64,000 nt of DNA, from the NCBI RefSeq assembly GCF_000428125.1, contig NZ_ATZI01000001.1, positions 496,001 through 560,000 on the forward strand, given 5' to 3'. The notes beneath the pieces are model-generated. The model made no database searches. It worked only from the letters and a program-made list of their open reading frames with translations, and had not been told where the DNA came from. The position numbers and the translations under genes are program-made. The DNA comes from Bacteroides graminisolvens DSM 19988 = JCM 15093 (lineage in GTDB: Bacteria; Bacteroidota; Bacteroidia; Bacteroidales; Bacteroidaceae). Shown piece after piece: positions 1 to 9,840 of this stretch (position 1 is its first letter; each line of letters begins with the position of its first letter).

Positions 1-135
1 CCTTTGCAGAAATCAAGCGGGGAACTGGTGCGAATGGACAACGATGTAGAGACGGAACGTCTCTCTTATAAGACCATTACCGGCGGCCGCGCCTTGAATG
101 TGAGTGTGGGGATTGGGTTTGCTATTGGGCGATAA
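1..135 (+). CDS. C-terminal fragment of an unidentified protein
   Basis: The reading frame is open from the first base of the window and stops with TAA at 133-135, giving the last 44 residues of a protein. They end in alternating hydrophobic and small residues (ALNVSVGIGFAIGR), which looks like beta-strand and would suit the end of an outer-membrane barrel or a secreted beta-rich protein. No family can be named from so little. The gene lies 106 bp upstream of the response regulator on the same strand. I see no clear terminator between them. Confidence 0.6.
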   Translation, partial: PLQKSSGELVRMDNDVETERLSYKTITGGRALNVSVGIGFAIGR

Positions 136-241
136 GCCGGATACTGAGCCGGTGTTCTGCATCACAGAAACCGGCACTAATTTGGTTGCACAAAGAATTA
201 TTCTTAACTTGCGCCCCATCTAGAGTGTTGTTGTCTAAAGA

Positions 242-1009
242 ATGACTGCTATGAGGGTGTTAATAGTTGAAGATGAATACTTGTTGGCCTTGGAATTGGC
301 CGATAGGCTGGCTAGTCTGGATAAAGAAATAGAAATTGCCGGCCGAACGGATAGCATCTTGTCGACCGTGGAATGGTTACAGCATCATGAGTGCGACCTG
401 ATGTTTCTGGATGTACATTTGAGTGACGGGCTTTCTTTTTCTATTTTCGACCGGGTAGAAGTAAAGTGCCCCGTTATATTTACCACAGCTTACGATCACT
501 ATGCCATCAAAGCCTTTGAGGTGAACAGCATAGGCTACCTGCTGAAACCCATTGATGAGGAAGACCTCCGGAAAGCACTGCTTAAATACAAACAAATGCG
601 TAGCCTCTTTCGGGCCGACCTCGATAACTTACTCAATTATTTGGGCAAACCTACGGGGGAAGAAAAAGCACCCATCAGTCGCATTATGCTTAGCACCGGC
701 AAAGCGCAGATGGCTATGAATGTGGATGAAATAGCTTATTTCCTGGCTAACGGCAGGTATCTGTATGCCGTTGACCGTAAAGGTGATAAATACTTCTGCG
801 ACGGTACTCTCTATAAGCTTGAAGAAGAACTTGATACGCGTATGTTTTTCCGGCTAAATAGGAAATACATCGTCAACTTCTCGAGTGTGGCTTACTTTAC
901 GCATTACTCAAAAAGCAGAGTGAAGGTGAAGCTGATACCTCAGGCTGAAGAAGAAATCATTGTCAGCGCCGACAAAGTAAAAGAATTCAAGAAATGGTTG
1001 GTAAGGTAA
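242..1009 (+). CDS. LytTR-family response regulator
   Basis: This is a two-domain transcription factor of the LytR/AlgR type. Residues 4-120 form a receiver domain with the acidic pair near E10/D11, phosphoacceptor D57 in FLDVHL and a conserved Lys in YLLKPI. Residues about 150-255 form a LytTR DNA-binding domain, with the typical phrase FFRLNRKYIVNFSSV. Phosphorylation by the adjacent histidine kinase would be expected to control DNA binding. The start ATG at 242 has a second in-frame ATG at 251 that fits the family equally well. The 3' end overlaps the kinase gene by 16 nt, so the two are translationally coupled. A LytTR/LytS pair directly upstream of a secreted protease and a SusC/SusD pair suggests control of those genes, but this is inferred from position only. 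Confidence 0.92.
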   Translation: MTAMRVLIVEDEYLLALELADRLASLDKEIEIAGRTDSILSTVEWLQHHECDLMFLDVHLSDGLSFSIFDRVEVKCPVIFTTAYDHYAIKAFEVNSIGYLLKPIDEEDLRKALLKYKQMRSLFRADLDNLLNYLGKPTGEEKAPISRIMLSTGKAQMAMNVDEIAYFLANGRYLYAVDRKGDKYFCDGTLYKLEEELDTRMFFRLNRKYIVNFSSVAYFTHYSKSRVKVKLIPQAEEEIIVSADKVKEFKKWLVR

Positions 1010-2466
1010 CCGAAGGGGTCTTTAAAAGTATTCACTTCAGAATCAGCATACTGGTTCTGCTTTTGTTCTTTACTGCAATATGGTATGTCAATAACCTCAT
1101 TGAGAAGGAGACAGTTGATAGGGTCAATGCCATTACGGAAGACGTGGCAATCAACAATGTGTATCTGATAACCAGCCTGCTCAACGGTTATGAAGAACAG
1201 CTACGTTCGGTACAATCTGTCTTAAACACCGATCAAAGAAGTAAGTTGGAAGCTGTTTTTGAACAAATGCATCAACGTGATTCTTCCATTTGTGCCTTGT
1301 ATGTGGAACCGTTCAACGGCAGTCCCGCCGATAGTTCTGCGGTACACAGAACCTATCAACTCCGAAAAGGCGGCGGAACATTAACTTACTCTTTGCCCTT
1401 TTATCCGTACGGAAAGCTCTGCCTGACTGTTGATCTTATGGGTTTTCATCAACGCATTGCCGGCATGGAGGGGCTCAATTATGCATACGTCACCATCACT
1501 TGCGGAGGTGTGTACCTGTATCATCCCGACGAACATAAGATTGGCACTTCTCTGGGCGAACAAGACTTGATGAACGAGCGTCTGGCAGCATCGGGCAACC
1601 GGTTCGTTGAAAAAATACATTCCGATTATCTGAATATTCCTGTGAGTCGCTATTATCATCCGCAGCAAGTAAGCGGACAACGGTGGGTGTTTACCGCCAG
1701 CATGCCCAACATCGGACTCAGTGAATCGTTCCGCAAAACCGGCATGAACTTTTTCATCATTTCCCTGCTGGCCATGTTCTCTTTCATAGCCGTGTTCAGC
1801 CTAGGCGTTATTCGTTGGCGAAAAGAGTTCGTCCGCCGCCAGGAAATAGAGCAGCAAAACCTAAACCTGTTGCTGAAAGACGAGAAGCGTAAACAAATGA
1901 TGGTGACCACCGAACTGGAACGGTTGAAGAGCGGACTGAATCCTCACTTTTTGTTCAATTCACTCAGCAGTCTCAGGGTATTGGTTGGCCTCAATCCGGA
2001 TGTGGCAAAAGACTTTGCCATTAACTTGTCTAACCTGTACCGTTACCTGTTGAAGCAAGAAAACCAGAATTTAGTGGCGCTAGATGATGAATTGGTCTTT
2101 ACCCGTAACTACATCAGTCTGCAAAAGATTCGTTTTGACAAGAAGCTCCAAACAGAAATTATCATTCCCGATGATTACCTGCAAAGGCGCGTTCCTCCGC
2201 TTTCCTTGCAACTGCTCGTTGAAAACTGCATCAAACATACCCGGATATCCGACAGCGAACCCTTATTTATTCGTATCTTCGTAGAAAACGATATGCTTGT
2301 TGTTGAGAATAATTATAGTCCCAGAGTTTCATCAGACGCTGAAAATTCGGGTAAAGGTATTGAGAACCTGATTAAAAGATATTCGTTCCTCACCGACAGG
2401 CAGCTTCATTTTGGTGTCATTAACGGCACGTATGTGGCAAAAATACCGCTGCTTATAATGGAATAG
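994..2466 (+). CDS. LytS-type sensor histidine kinase
   Basis: This is a membrane sensor kinase of the His_kinase (PF06580) class, which pairs with LytTR regulators. A first transmembrane helix lies near residues 16-33. It is followed by an extracytoplasmic region of about 210 residues that resembles a Cache-type sensor, then a second helix near 250-273. The cytoplasmic part has the H-box LNPHFLFNSLSSL, the N-box VENCIKHT and a glycine motif GKGIENL. The start overlaps the regulator gene by 16 nt. The ligand cannot be read from the sequence. The downstream metalloprotease and SusC/SusD genes are the obvious candidate targets. Confidence 0.92.
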   Translation: MVGKVTEGVFKSIHFRISILVLLLFFTAIWYVNNLIEKETVDRVNAITEDVAINNVYLITSLLNGYEEQLRSVQSVLNTDQRSKLEAVFEQMHQRDSSICALYVEPFNGSPADSSAVHRTYQLRKGGGTLTYSLPFYPYGKLCLTVDLMGFHQRIAGMEGLNYAYVTITCGGVYLYHPDEHKIGTSLGEQDLMNERLAASGNRFVEKIHSDYLNIPVSRYYHPQQVSGQRWVFTASMPNIGLSESFRKTGMNFFIISLLAMFSFIAVFSLGVIRWRKEFVRRQEIEQQNLNLLLKDEKRKQMMVTTELERLKSGLNPHFLFNSLSSLRVLVGLNPDVAKDFAINLSNLYRYLLKQENQNLVALDDELVFTRNYISLQKIRFDKKLQTEIIIPDDYLQRRVPPLSLQLLVENCIKHTRISDSEPLFIRIFVENDMLVVENNYSPRVSSDAENSGKGIENLIKRYSFLTDRQLHFGVINGTYVAKIPLLIME

Positions 2467-2568
2467 ATTCTTTAAAATATCAACTTCACTACTCATATTG
2501 CCCAACTCATTACATATTTCTTTTATATAATAATCTTTTCTGCCATTTTTGCGGAAAAGTTACGTTTT

Positions 2569-5064
2569 ATGAAGCATTTATTGATAGTAGGATTATTGCT
2601 TTGCTCCGTTAGTGCCAACGCAACGATTCCTATTTTTGGAAAAAAGAAAAAAAAAGAGAAACCTGAAAAGGTTGAAAAGGTTAGCAAGTTTAATCAGCTT
2701 GTAGATAGTGCGGCTTGTGATAAAGGCGTTTTCTCTGTGTACAAGAAGAACAAAGATTATTATTTCCTCATACCCGATAGCCTTACCAAGCGCGACTTCC
2801 TGATAGTCAACAAGATTTCTCAGGTTCCGGCAAACTTCAATGATGCAGGTATTAATAAAGGAATGAACTACGAGAACCTGGTCATTCAGTTTCAAATTAA
2901 TAAGGAACAGAAAAAGGTATATGCACTGCAATACAAACCGTTTGTCTCTGTGCCTGCTTCATCGTACATACAAGAGAGTGTGACCAGCAACTTTGCCAAG
3001 TCCATTCTGGAATCATTTGACATTGAAGCCTATAATGCCGACAGTACTGCGGTTCTGGTTAAAGTCAATAAGGTGTACGACGGAACAAAAACCAGCTTTA
3101 ACAATGTATTTGGTATGACGGGTTTGGGCAGTTCACCCATCGGTGATTACTCATACGTGACGTCGGCCAAAAGTTTTCCGCATAACATTGTGGTCAAGGC
3201 ATTGCAAACAACCCGCATTCCCGGAGCACAAACGGAAGCGAACTTAACGGTTGAGGTCACGTCTAATCTGGTATTATTGCCGGAGCAGCCCATGACTCCT
3301 CGCTTTGAAGACACGCGCGTAGGATACTTCACCACGCCTCGCTGGTACTTCAATGACCAACAACACGAATTAGAAAAGAGAAATGTGGTAACCCGCTGGC
3401 GTTTGGAACCCAAGGACAAGGAAGCTTATCTGCGTGGTGAACTCACCGAACCGGTCAAACCGATTGTGTTTTATATTGATCCCGCCACTCCTAAACAATG
3501 GCGTCAGTACATCATGGAAGGAATCAATGACTGGCAGGCTACATTTGAAAAGGCCGGATTTAAGAACGCCATACAAGCCAAAGAAGTGAGTGCCGACGAT
3601 AAAGATTTCGATATTGATGATGTGCGCTATTCGGTGGTGACTTACGTTGCATCCGACAGGGCCAATGCCATGGGACCGTCTGTTTATGACCCGCGTTCGG
3701 GAGAGATTCTGGAATCGGATGTTATTTGGTGGCACAATGTCATGTCGGCCGTTCATGCCTGGATGCGTGTGCAAACAGGAAGTGTCGATAGCAAATCAAG
3801 AGGCAACAAGTTTAGTGATGAACACATGGGCGAAGCCATTCGTTTTATTTCTTCTCACGAAATAGGTCATACCTTGGGCTTAAAACATAACATGGGCGCC
3901 TCTTTTGCGTATCCGGTCGACTCGTTGCGCTCCGAACACTTTTGTGCTCACATGGCTACCGCTCCTTCCATCATGGATTATGCGCGGTTCAATTATGTGG
4001 CACAGCCGGGCGATCATGTAAAGTCTATCACACCCAAGATTGGTGAGTACGACAAGTTTGCCATTGAATGGGCGTATCGTTATTATCCCGAAGAAGATGC
4101 TCACAAAGAATTGAGCACTTTGAAGAAAATGGTAGCCAAGGCTTACGAAAACCCCAACTGTCATTACTTGCCTCAGCAAGACATGCGAACGGGTGTTGAC
4201 CCCAGAGCGCAAAGTGAAGACTTGGGCGATGATGCCGTAAAAGCAAGCGAATATGGTATCATGAACTTAAAGCGCATCATGCCTCTTGTACTCGATTGGA
4301 CCACGCGTGAAGGAGATGATTACCTCAACGCTGGCAAATTGGTAAACGATATCATCGGTCAGTGGAACATGTATGCTTATCATGTACTAACCAATGTGGG
4401 CGGCATATACCTCAACAATACCGTTTACGGAGAAGCCGCACAGAGTTATGTTTTTGTTCCCAAGTCGATGCAAAAGAAATCGGTGAAGTTCCTGATAGAT
4501 CAAGTGGTCACTTTCCCCGAATGGTTGTTTAAGAATGAGGTGTATAACTATGTTTATCCCGTTAAAGAAGCGCCTACCGGATATCGTGAGTACAGTCCTT
4601 TTGCCACGTACAAAAACATTCAGTCGTATATCTTTTGGGATCTTTTGAATAACGACCGCATGGATCGAATGATTGCCAATGAAGTACAAAATGGTAAGAA
4701 GGCGTATTCCGCAACTGAAATGATGGATGATTTGTTCAATGCTATATTTGCAGATACAATGACCGGTCGTTCGTTGACTATAGAACAAAGGGCCACGCAA
4801 AAGGCATTTATCGATGCACTGATTATTGCGGCCGACAGGAACGAGGTAAGCAAAGAGAAGAAAGGCCTGGCAAGTGCCGATACGAATTTTGCTTCGGAGC
4901 AAATCTTCTCGGGTCCGCAACGGGCCTCTGAAGCTGTTTCTGTGAAACGCGGGGTGTTGCTTCGCATCGAGCAACTGCTGAAAGGAAAGAAGAACAGTGC
5001 CGACCAGGCAACAAAATATCATTATGAAGATATGCTGCTGCGTATCGACAAATCATTGAGATAG
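2569..5064 (+). CDS. Exported zinc-dependent metalloprotease (DUF5117/DUF4953 type)
   Basis: The protein has 831 residues, with a signal peptide (about residues 1-18) followed by a very basic segment GKKKKKEK. The metzincin zinc motif HEIGHTLGLKH is complete: H430, E431, H434 and H440. The flanking layout matches the large Bacteroidetes zinc-dependent metalloproteases with DUF5118, DUF5117 and DUF4953 segments. It should cleave proteins or peptides in the periplasm or at the cell surface; the substrate is unknown. It follows the two-component genes after 102 bp and precedes a SusC gene by 39 bp, so protease, SusC and SusD probably form one peptide-acquisition operon. I did not find a convincing TAnnTTTG box in the upstream gap. 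Confidence 0.88.
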   Translation: MKHLLIVGLLLCSVSANATIPIFGKKKKKEKPEKVEKVSKFNQLVDSAACDKGVFSVYKKNKDYYFLIPDSLTKRDFLIVNKISQVPANFNDAGINKGMNYENLVIQFQINKEQKKVYALQYKPFVSVPASSYIQESVTSNFAKSILESFDIEAYNADSTAVLVKVNKVYDGTKTSFNNVFGMTGLGSSPIGDYSYVTSAKSFPHNIVVKALQTTRIPGAQTEANLTVEVTSNLVLLPEQPMTPRFEDTRVGYFTTPRWYFNDQQHELEKRNVVTRWRLEPKDKEAYLRGELTEPVKPIVFYIDPATPKQWRQYIMEGINDWQATFEKAGFKNAIQAKEVSADDKDFDIDDVRYSVVTYVASDRANAMGPSVYDPRSGEILESDVIWWHNVMSAVHAWMRVQTGSVDSKSRGNKFSDEHMGEAIRFISSHEIGHTLGLKHNMGASFAYPVDSLRSEHFCAHMATAPSIMDYARFNYVAQPGDHVKSITPKIGEYDKFAIEWAYRYYPEEDAHKELSTLKKMVAKAYENPNCHYLPQQDMRTGVDPRAQSEDLGDDAVKASEYGIMNLKRIMPLVLDWTTREGDDYLNAGKLVNDIIGQWNMYAYHVLTNVGGIYLNNTVYGEAAQSYVFVPKSMQKKSVKFLIDQVVTFPEWLFKNEVYNYVYPVKEAPTGYREYSPFATYKNIQSYIFWDLLNNDRMDRMIANEVQNGKKAYSATEMMDDLFNAIFADTMTGRSLTIEQRATQKAFIDALIIAADRNEVSKEKKGLASADTNFASEQIFSGPQRASEAVSVKRGVLLRIEQLLKGKKNSADQATKYHYEDMLLRIDKSLR

Positions 5065-5103
5065 AGAGAATTAGTATAAGTAAAAAGCGTAAAAAGTTAG
5101 GTA

Positions 5104-8100
5104 ATGAGATTAAAAGTATTATTATTCCTTTGTTTGCTTCCTGCAATGTTGTTTGCGCAGGAAACAATCCAGATTAAAGGAAAAGTTGTAGCCGCAGATG
5201 GCAGTCCGCTACCCGGAGCATCTGTGTATGTGGAGAAAGGCACAATCGGCGAGAAGATGTCTATTGAAGGAGTAGTGGCCAATTACAGTTTGGGAACTAC
5301 TACTGATATAAATGGTGTTTTCTCTTTTTCGGTGCCGAAAGGAGTGGAACGGTTAACTTGCAGCTTCATCGGGTATGAAGCACAACAAGTCAATATAAAG
5401 AATAAATCTTTCGTTACGGTTACTTTGCAGGAAGCCGAAAGTACTTTAGGCGAAGTGGTGGTAACAGGATATCAAAAGATTGAAAAGAGGAAGCTGACCT
5501 CTGCCGTATCAAATGTGAAGGCAGCAAGCATCTTGCAAGCGGGCGTGTCTAGTGTCGATATGATGTTGAGTGGACAGGTTGCCGGTGTGCAGACTACTGC
5601 TGTTAGCGGTGCCCCGGGTGCTCCGGCTAAGATTCGTATTCGTGGTACGGCATCACTCAATGGAACGCAAGACCCACTTTGGGTGCTCGACGGCATGCCT
5701 TTGGAAGGTACTGACTTGCCCGATATGAGCGACACCAATGTCGATGAGTTGTTCTCTTCATCTATTGCGGGCATCAATCCTTCGGATATTGAAGACATTA
5801 CTATATTGAAAGATGCTGCTGCTACGGCTATTTATGGAGCTAGAGCAGCCAATGGGGTTATCCTTATTACAACGAAAAAAGGGAAAGAGGGCAAACCGTT
5901 GGTGCTGTTCTCTTCTAAGCTGTCTTTTGTGACTCGTCCCAATATGGATAAGCTCAATTTGATGAATGCTTCGGAGAAAATTGACATGGAGCTGATGATG
6001 GCTAAGTATGATGACTTGGACTCGTATAACTATGTAACAAAGAAAGGTGCCATCGGCCGCTTGTTTGAAGCAAACAATTTGTGGGACACTTATCGCGGAG
6101 GCGGTGTGCAAGCCCTGCCGCAAGAAGTACAAAGTGAAATAAGCCGGTTGAGAAGTGTTAATACCAACTGGGGAGATGAACTGTATCGTACAGCAGTAAA
6201 TCAAGATTATAGTGTTAACATTAACGGAGGTACCGAGCGTTCTACTTACTATTTCTCAGCCGGTTATTATGATGAACTGGGTGCTACGGTGGGCGCTTCG
6301 CTCAACAGGCTTAACTTTACCCTCAAGGGTGATTATAAGTTGTGGGATAACTTTAAATTGGGCGTTGCACTCTATTCGAGCGAGCGTAAGCAGAAGTCTT
6401 ACCTTACCGGTACAGGTTCGATAACAAATCCGTCAAGATACTCAAGGAATGCCAATCCTTATCTGTCTATTTACGATGAAGGTGGCAATTATGTGTATGA
6501 CCCCGATGTGCCTTTGTATAATGGTAATACCATAAACTACAATATCATTGAGGAAAGAAATAATACCTCGAATGTACTAAAGACTCAATCGTTGAATGCG
6601 GTGTTTGATGTCGATTGGAAAATTCTACCGAAACTAACACTTCGCTCTCAGTTGGGGTTACAACGTGACCATAAGGATACAGAGCAGTATGGAGGCAAGA
6701 ACAGTTACTTCGCACGGCGCGAAAGAGCCATGAGTGAGGTAGGCAATTCTTTCTTTATCCCCGAAGGTGGTGTGATTAAAGAGTGGAAAAACTCATTTTC
6801 ACAATGGAATCTTAAAACCGTGTTGGAATACAATTTGTCATTGGCCGATAAGCATGAGTTTGACTTCATGATAGGAAACGAGTTGAGACGCACAAAGGAA
6901 GAGGGTGTGTTCTCGGCTGGATACGGTTTTAACAAGGAAACCTTAACGACTGAAACCATTATATTTCCCGATGCTTCGTATGCATCGACTTTCCCTCTGT
7001 TCAGAAAAACGTATATTGAAAATGCATTTGCTTCTTTCTTTGCTACATTAGGGTATACCTTTAATAAGAAGTATACGTTCTTTGGTAGTGCGCGTATAGA
7101 CGGTTCTGATCTTTTTGGTGTGGATCCTAAGTATCGTTACCTACCTCTTTGGGCTGCCTCTGCCGCATGGAGAGTGAAGGAGGAGTCTTTCTTAAAAGAA
7201 GCTTCTTGGTTAAATGATTTGAAATTGAGAATCTCATACGGGTTGCAAGGCAACATTGACAAAGGTACTTCCAGATATATAATTGGTGAGCGCAAAACGG
7301 CGACTTTGTTACCTGGACAAACAGAGGCGACTATTGTGCCCACTAATTTACCCAATGATCGTTTACGTTGGGAGAAGACGGCCACATGGAACACTGGGTT
7401 TGACATAGCTATGCTTAATAACCGTATTTACTTTAGTGCAGACTTCTATCACCGTAAATCAACAGACTTGATTGGAGTACGTACGGTTCCATTAGAGAAT
7501 GGTATGAGTACTGTAACGACTAACTTTGCTGCGTTGACCAACAAAGGCTTCGAGTTGAATTTGGTAACTCGTAACATTCAGACTCCTTCTTTCAAATGGA
7601 ATACGACTATTAATGTTTCGAAGAACCTGAATAAGGTTGACGAAATTCATGTTCCTAATAATCAGGTTACTCCTTCACTCAAAGGCTACTCAGTCAATGC
7701 TTTATTTGCATTTAAAACGGCCGGATTGGATGAGCAAGGGTATCCGCTTTTCCAAAAGGGTGACCAAAAGGTTACGGCGACAGAGTTCTTCGGCTTAGAA
7801 GACCCAAGTGGATGGGGTATGTATCAAAGTACATTGACTAATGAACAGATACGAGGATTGTATACCCACGTAGGCAATACGGACCCTAAACTATCGGGCG
7901 GTTTGATTAATAACTTTGAGCTAGGCAGATTTACCTTGAATGTTTCTTGTGCATTTAACTTGGGACAGTGGGTAAAAACAGAACCTTTCTATGACTTGAT
8001 TGAAATGGATCGCGGAGTAAACCGTTCAAAGAAAATGAGTCAGGTATGGACTCCCGATAACACTTCGGGCACCTATCCGCGCATGATTGGTGCATACACG

Positions 8101-8418
8101 GAAGGTGGTTCGCGCATGGGCGATTATATGGCGTTCAACACGGGTTATGTGTTGGCCAATAACGTATTCCGTGATTTGGATATTTGGTACAAAGAGGTCA
8201 GCTATTTGCGTGTTAACAGCATTCGATTGGCGTATGATATACCGAAAAGTGCATTGGCTAAGCTAGGCATAGCATCGGCTAAGGTTAATATCGAATCAAG
8301 AAATCCGTTTGTAATTGCTACTAATTACTCGGGCTATTTTGATCCCGAAACCGTGGGGAACATTTATGCACAGCCCATGCCTAAATCTATCACTTTTGGA
8401 TTGAACGTTAGTTTCTAA
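5104..8418 (+). CDS. SusC/RagA-family TonB-dependent outer-membrane transporter
   Basis: The protein has 1104 residues. A signal peptide ends at about residue 19 (AMLFAQ). A carboxypeptidase-regulatory-like domain follows (IQIKGKVVAADGSPLPGASV) and carries an unusual extra segment of about 20 residues before TTDINGVFSF. The TonB-dependent plug contains VLDGMPLEG and ILKDAAATAIYGARAANGVI, and a 22-strand barrel is expected to the C-terminal FGLNVSF. With the SusD partner it should import a bulky nutrient across the outer membrane. The upstream neighbour is a secreted protease rather than a glycoside hydrolase, so peptides or protein fragments are the more likely cargo (inference). Confidence 0.95.
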   Translation: MRLKVLLFLCLLPAMLFAQETIQIKGKVVAADGSPLPGASVYVEKGTIGEKMSIEGVVANYSLGTTTDINGVFSFSVPKGVERLTCSFIGYEAQQVNIKNKSFVTVTLQEAESTLGEVVVTGYQKIEKRKLTSAVSNVKAASILQAGVSSVDMMLSGQVAGVQTTAVSGAPGAPAKIRIRGTASLNGTQDPLWVLDGMPLEGTDLPDMSDTNVDELFSSSIAGINPSDIEDITILKDAAATAIYGARAANGVILITTKKGKEGKPLVLFSSKLSFVTRPNMDKLNLMNASEKIDMELMMAKYDDLDSYNYVTKKGAIGRLFEANNLWDTYRGGGVQALPQEVQSEISRLRSVNTNWGDELYRTAVNQDYSVNINGGTERSTYYFSAGYYDELGATVGASLNRLNFTLKGDYKLWDNFKLGVALYSSERKQKSYLTGTGSITNPSRYSRNANPYLSIYDEGGNYVYDPDVPLYNGNTINYNIIEERNNTSNVLKTQSLNAVFDVDWKILPKLTLRSQLGLQRDHKDTEQYGGKNSYFARRERAMSEVGNSFFIPEGGVIKEWKNSFSQWNLKTVLEYNLSLADKHEFDFMIGNELRRTKEEGVFSAGYGFNKETLTTETIIFPDASYASTFPLFRKTYIENAFASFFATLGYTFNKKYTFFGSARIDGSDLFGVDPKYRYLPLWAASAAWRVKEESFLKEASWLNDLKLRISYGLQGNIDKGTSRYIIGERKTATLLPGQTEATIVPTNLPNDRLRWEKTATWNTGFDIAMLNNRIYFSADFYHRKSTDLIGVRTVPLENGMSTVTTNFAALTNKGFELNLVTRNIQTPSFKWNTTINVSKNLNKVDEIHVPNNQVTPSLKGYSVNALFAFKTAGLDEQGYPLFQKGDQKVTATEFFGLEDPSGWGMYQSTLTNEQIRGLYTHVGNTDPKLSGGLINNFELGRFTLNVSCAFNLGQWVKTEPFYDLIEMDRGVNRSKKMSQVWTPDNTSGTYPRMIGAYTEGGSRMGDYMAFNTGYVLANNVFRDLDIWYKEVSYLRVNSIRLAYDIPKSALAKLGIASAKVNIESRNPFVIATNYSGYFDPETVGNIYAQPMPKSITFGLNVSF

Positions 8419-8436
8419 CTTATATTATATGAACGT

Positions 8437-9771
8437 ATGAAAATAACAAATTTATATATATTATCCTTGTTAGCAGTCGTCTTTACTTCGTGTGACAGCT
8501 ATTTGGATATAAAACCTGTAGGTAAAGTAATACCTACTTCTTTGGACGATTACCGTGACGTGATGACTTATGCGTACTCAACAGTATCTTCTGACCGCTC
8601 GTTGAGCACAGTCAGGGGTGATGAATTGCAACTGATTTATGATGATTGGGGTGATTATATTCCTTATTATAATATCTTTATATGGAATGATGTCAATACG
8701 GATCAAAATACCAATAGCTTTTCTTGGCAACATTATTATAAGGCAATTCTCAACGCTAACCAAGTTATCTTGTCGGCCGAAGGTGCGACAGACGGAACTC
8801 AAGCCGGAATTGATCAACTAAGAGGGGAAGCTTTCTTAATGAGAGCTTACATGCATTTTGGTCTGGTAAGCTTGTTTGCAGATACGTATAACAGTGCCAA
8901 TCTGAATAAAAAGGCCATTCCACTGGCCACTACCATTGATGTTTGGAAGAACTATGAACGTAATACCGTTGGTGAAGTTTACGAACAGATTTTTAGTGAT
9001 CTGGAAAGTGGTATCAAGTTATTAAATGTGGATGAACAATCCAAAGGACTTAATTATCGCTTCTCAAAGGTTTCGGCGTATGGCTTTGCAGCTCGTGTGT
9101 ATGCTTATGTCGGTAACTGGGAAAAGGCGCACGAATATGCCAAAAAGGCTTACGATATCAACCATACATTGGTTGATATGAATAGTTCTACTGCTTTGCT
9201 TCCCGTTAACTATGCTTCGACCGAAAATGTTTTAGCGATGGAACAAACATTCGTGTCATTGCTCAAATCTCGTTTTACTATTTCGGATAATCTATTGAAT
9301 GCATTTGATAAGGAAAACGATTTGAGGTTTGGCAAGTACTTTGAGCGCTCGGGTTCTAATTACAAATGCTCTCTTGGTTATAAGATAGACAATAAAGTAT
9401 CGATGCGCACTTCGGAATTTTATCTCCTTTTGGCTGCTTCTGAAGCGCAGGTGTCGGGTGGTAATCAGGAAACGGCGAAAACTTATCTGAAAGAGCTGTT
9501 GTCTAAACGTCTGAAGGCTGCTTTCTATGCAACGGAGGCTGCTTCTATAGACGGAATGGGTAAGGATGCATTTCTGCAAAGGGTGCAGGAAGAAAGATTC
9601 CGTGAACTGGCTTGCCAGGGCTTCCGTTGGTATGACCTGAAATTCTTTGGGCAGCCGTCTATCACAAAGACATTCAACGGTGAATCATTTGTATTGCAGA
9701 AAAATGATGCAAGGTATATCTTACCTTTCCCTACAGAAGCTGTTGAGGCTAATCCGAACTTGCTTAACTAG
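8437..9771 (+). CDS. SusD/RagB-family surface lipoprotein
   Basis: The protein has 444 residues. It has a lipoprotein signal with lipobox VFTSC, so C19 is the probable lipidated residue. The SusD TPR-like scaffold is visible in GEAFLMRAYMHFGLVSLF and in the C-terminal EERFRELACQGFRWYDLKF. It is shorter than many SusD proteins (500-600 residues), suggesting a reduced binding face. It starts 18 nt after the SusC stop and should act as the substrate-binding lid of that transporter. A strong bidirectional terminator follows. Confidence 0.94.
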   Translation: MKITNLYILSLLAVVFTSCDSYLDIKPVGKVIPTSLDDYRDVMTYAYSTVSSDRSLSTVRGDELQLIYDDWGDYIPYYNIFIWNDVNTDQNTNSFSWQHYYKAILNANQVILSAEGATDGTQAGIDQLRGEAFLMRAYMHFGLVSLFADTYNSANLNKKAIPLATTIDVWKNYERNTVGEVYEQIFSDLESGIKLLNVDEQSKGLNYRFSKVSAYGFAARVYAYVGNWEKAHEYAKKAYDINHTLVDMNSSTALLPVNYASTENVLAMEQTFVSLLKSRFTISDNLLNAFDKENDLRFGKYFERSGSNYKCSLGYKIDNKVSMRTSEFYLLLAASEAQVSGGNQETAKTYLKELLSKRLKAAFYATEAASIDGMGKDAFLQRVQEERFRELACQGFRWYDLKFFGQPSITKTFNGESFVLQKNDARYILPFPTEAVEANPNLLN

Positions 9772-9783
9772 GTAGCAGCTGTT

Positions 9784-9830
9784 ATCAAACTAAAAAAGGT
9801 ATCTTTTAAAGATACCTTTTTTAGTTTGAT
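9784..9830. terminator. Bidirectional intrinsic terminator
   Basis: Two arms of 23 nt (9784-9806 and 9808-9830) are perfectly complementary around a single central base. Each arm has an A- or T-rich tract on its outer side, so the hairpin can end transcription in both directions. It lies exactly between the convergent SusD gene (+) and the last gene of the long minus-strand operon. Confidence 0.93.
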
Positions 9831-9840
9831 AGGGTTTGTT

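Noticed and set aside
4387..5022. Open frame of 211 codons opposite the metalloprotease
   Set aside because: It is fully antisense to a well-supported gene and shows no family-like motif or promoter.
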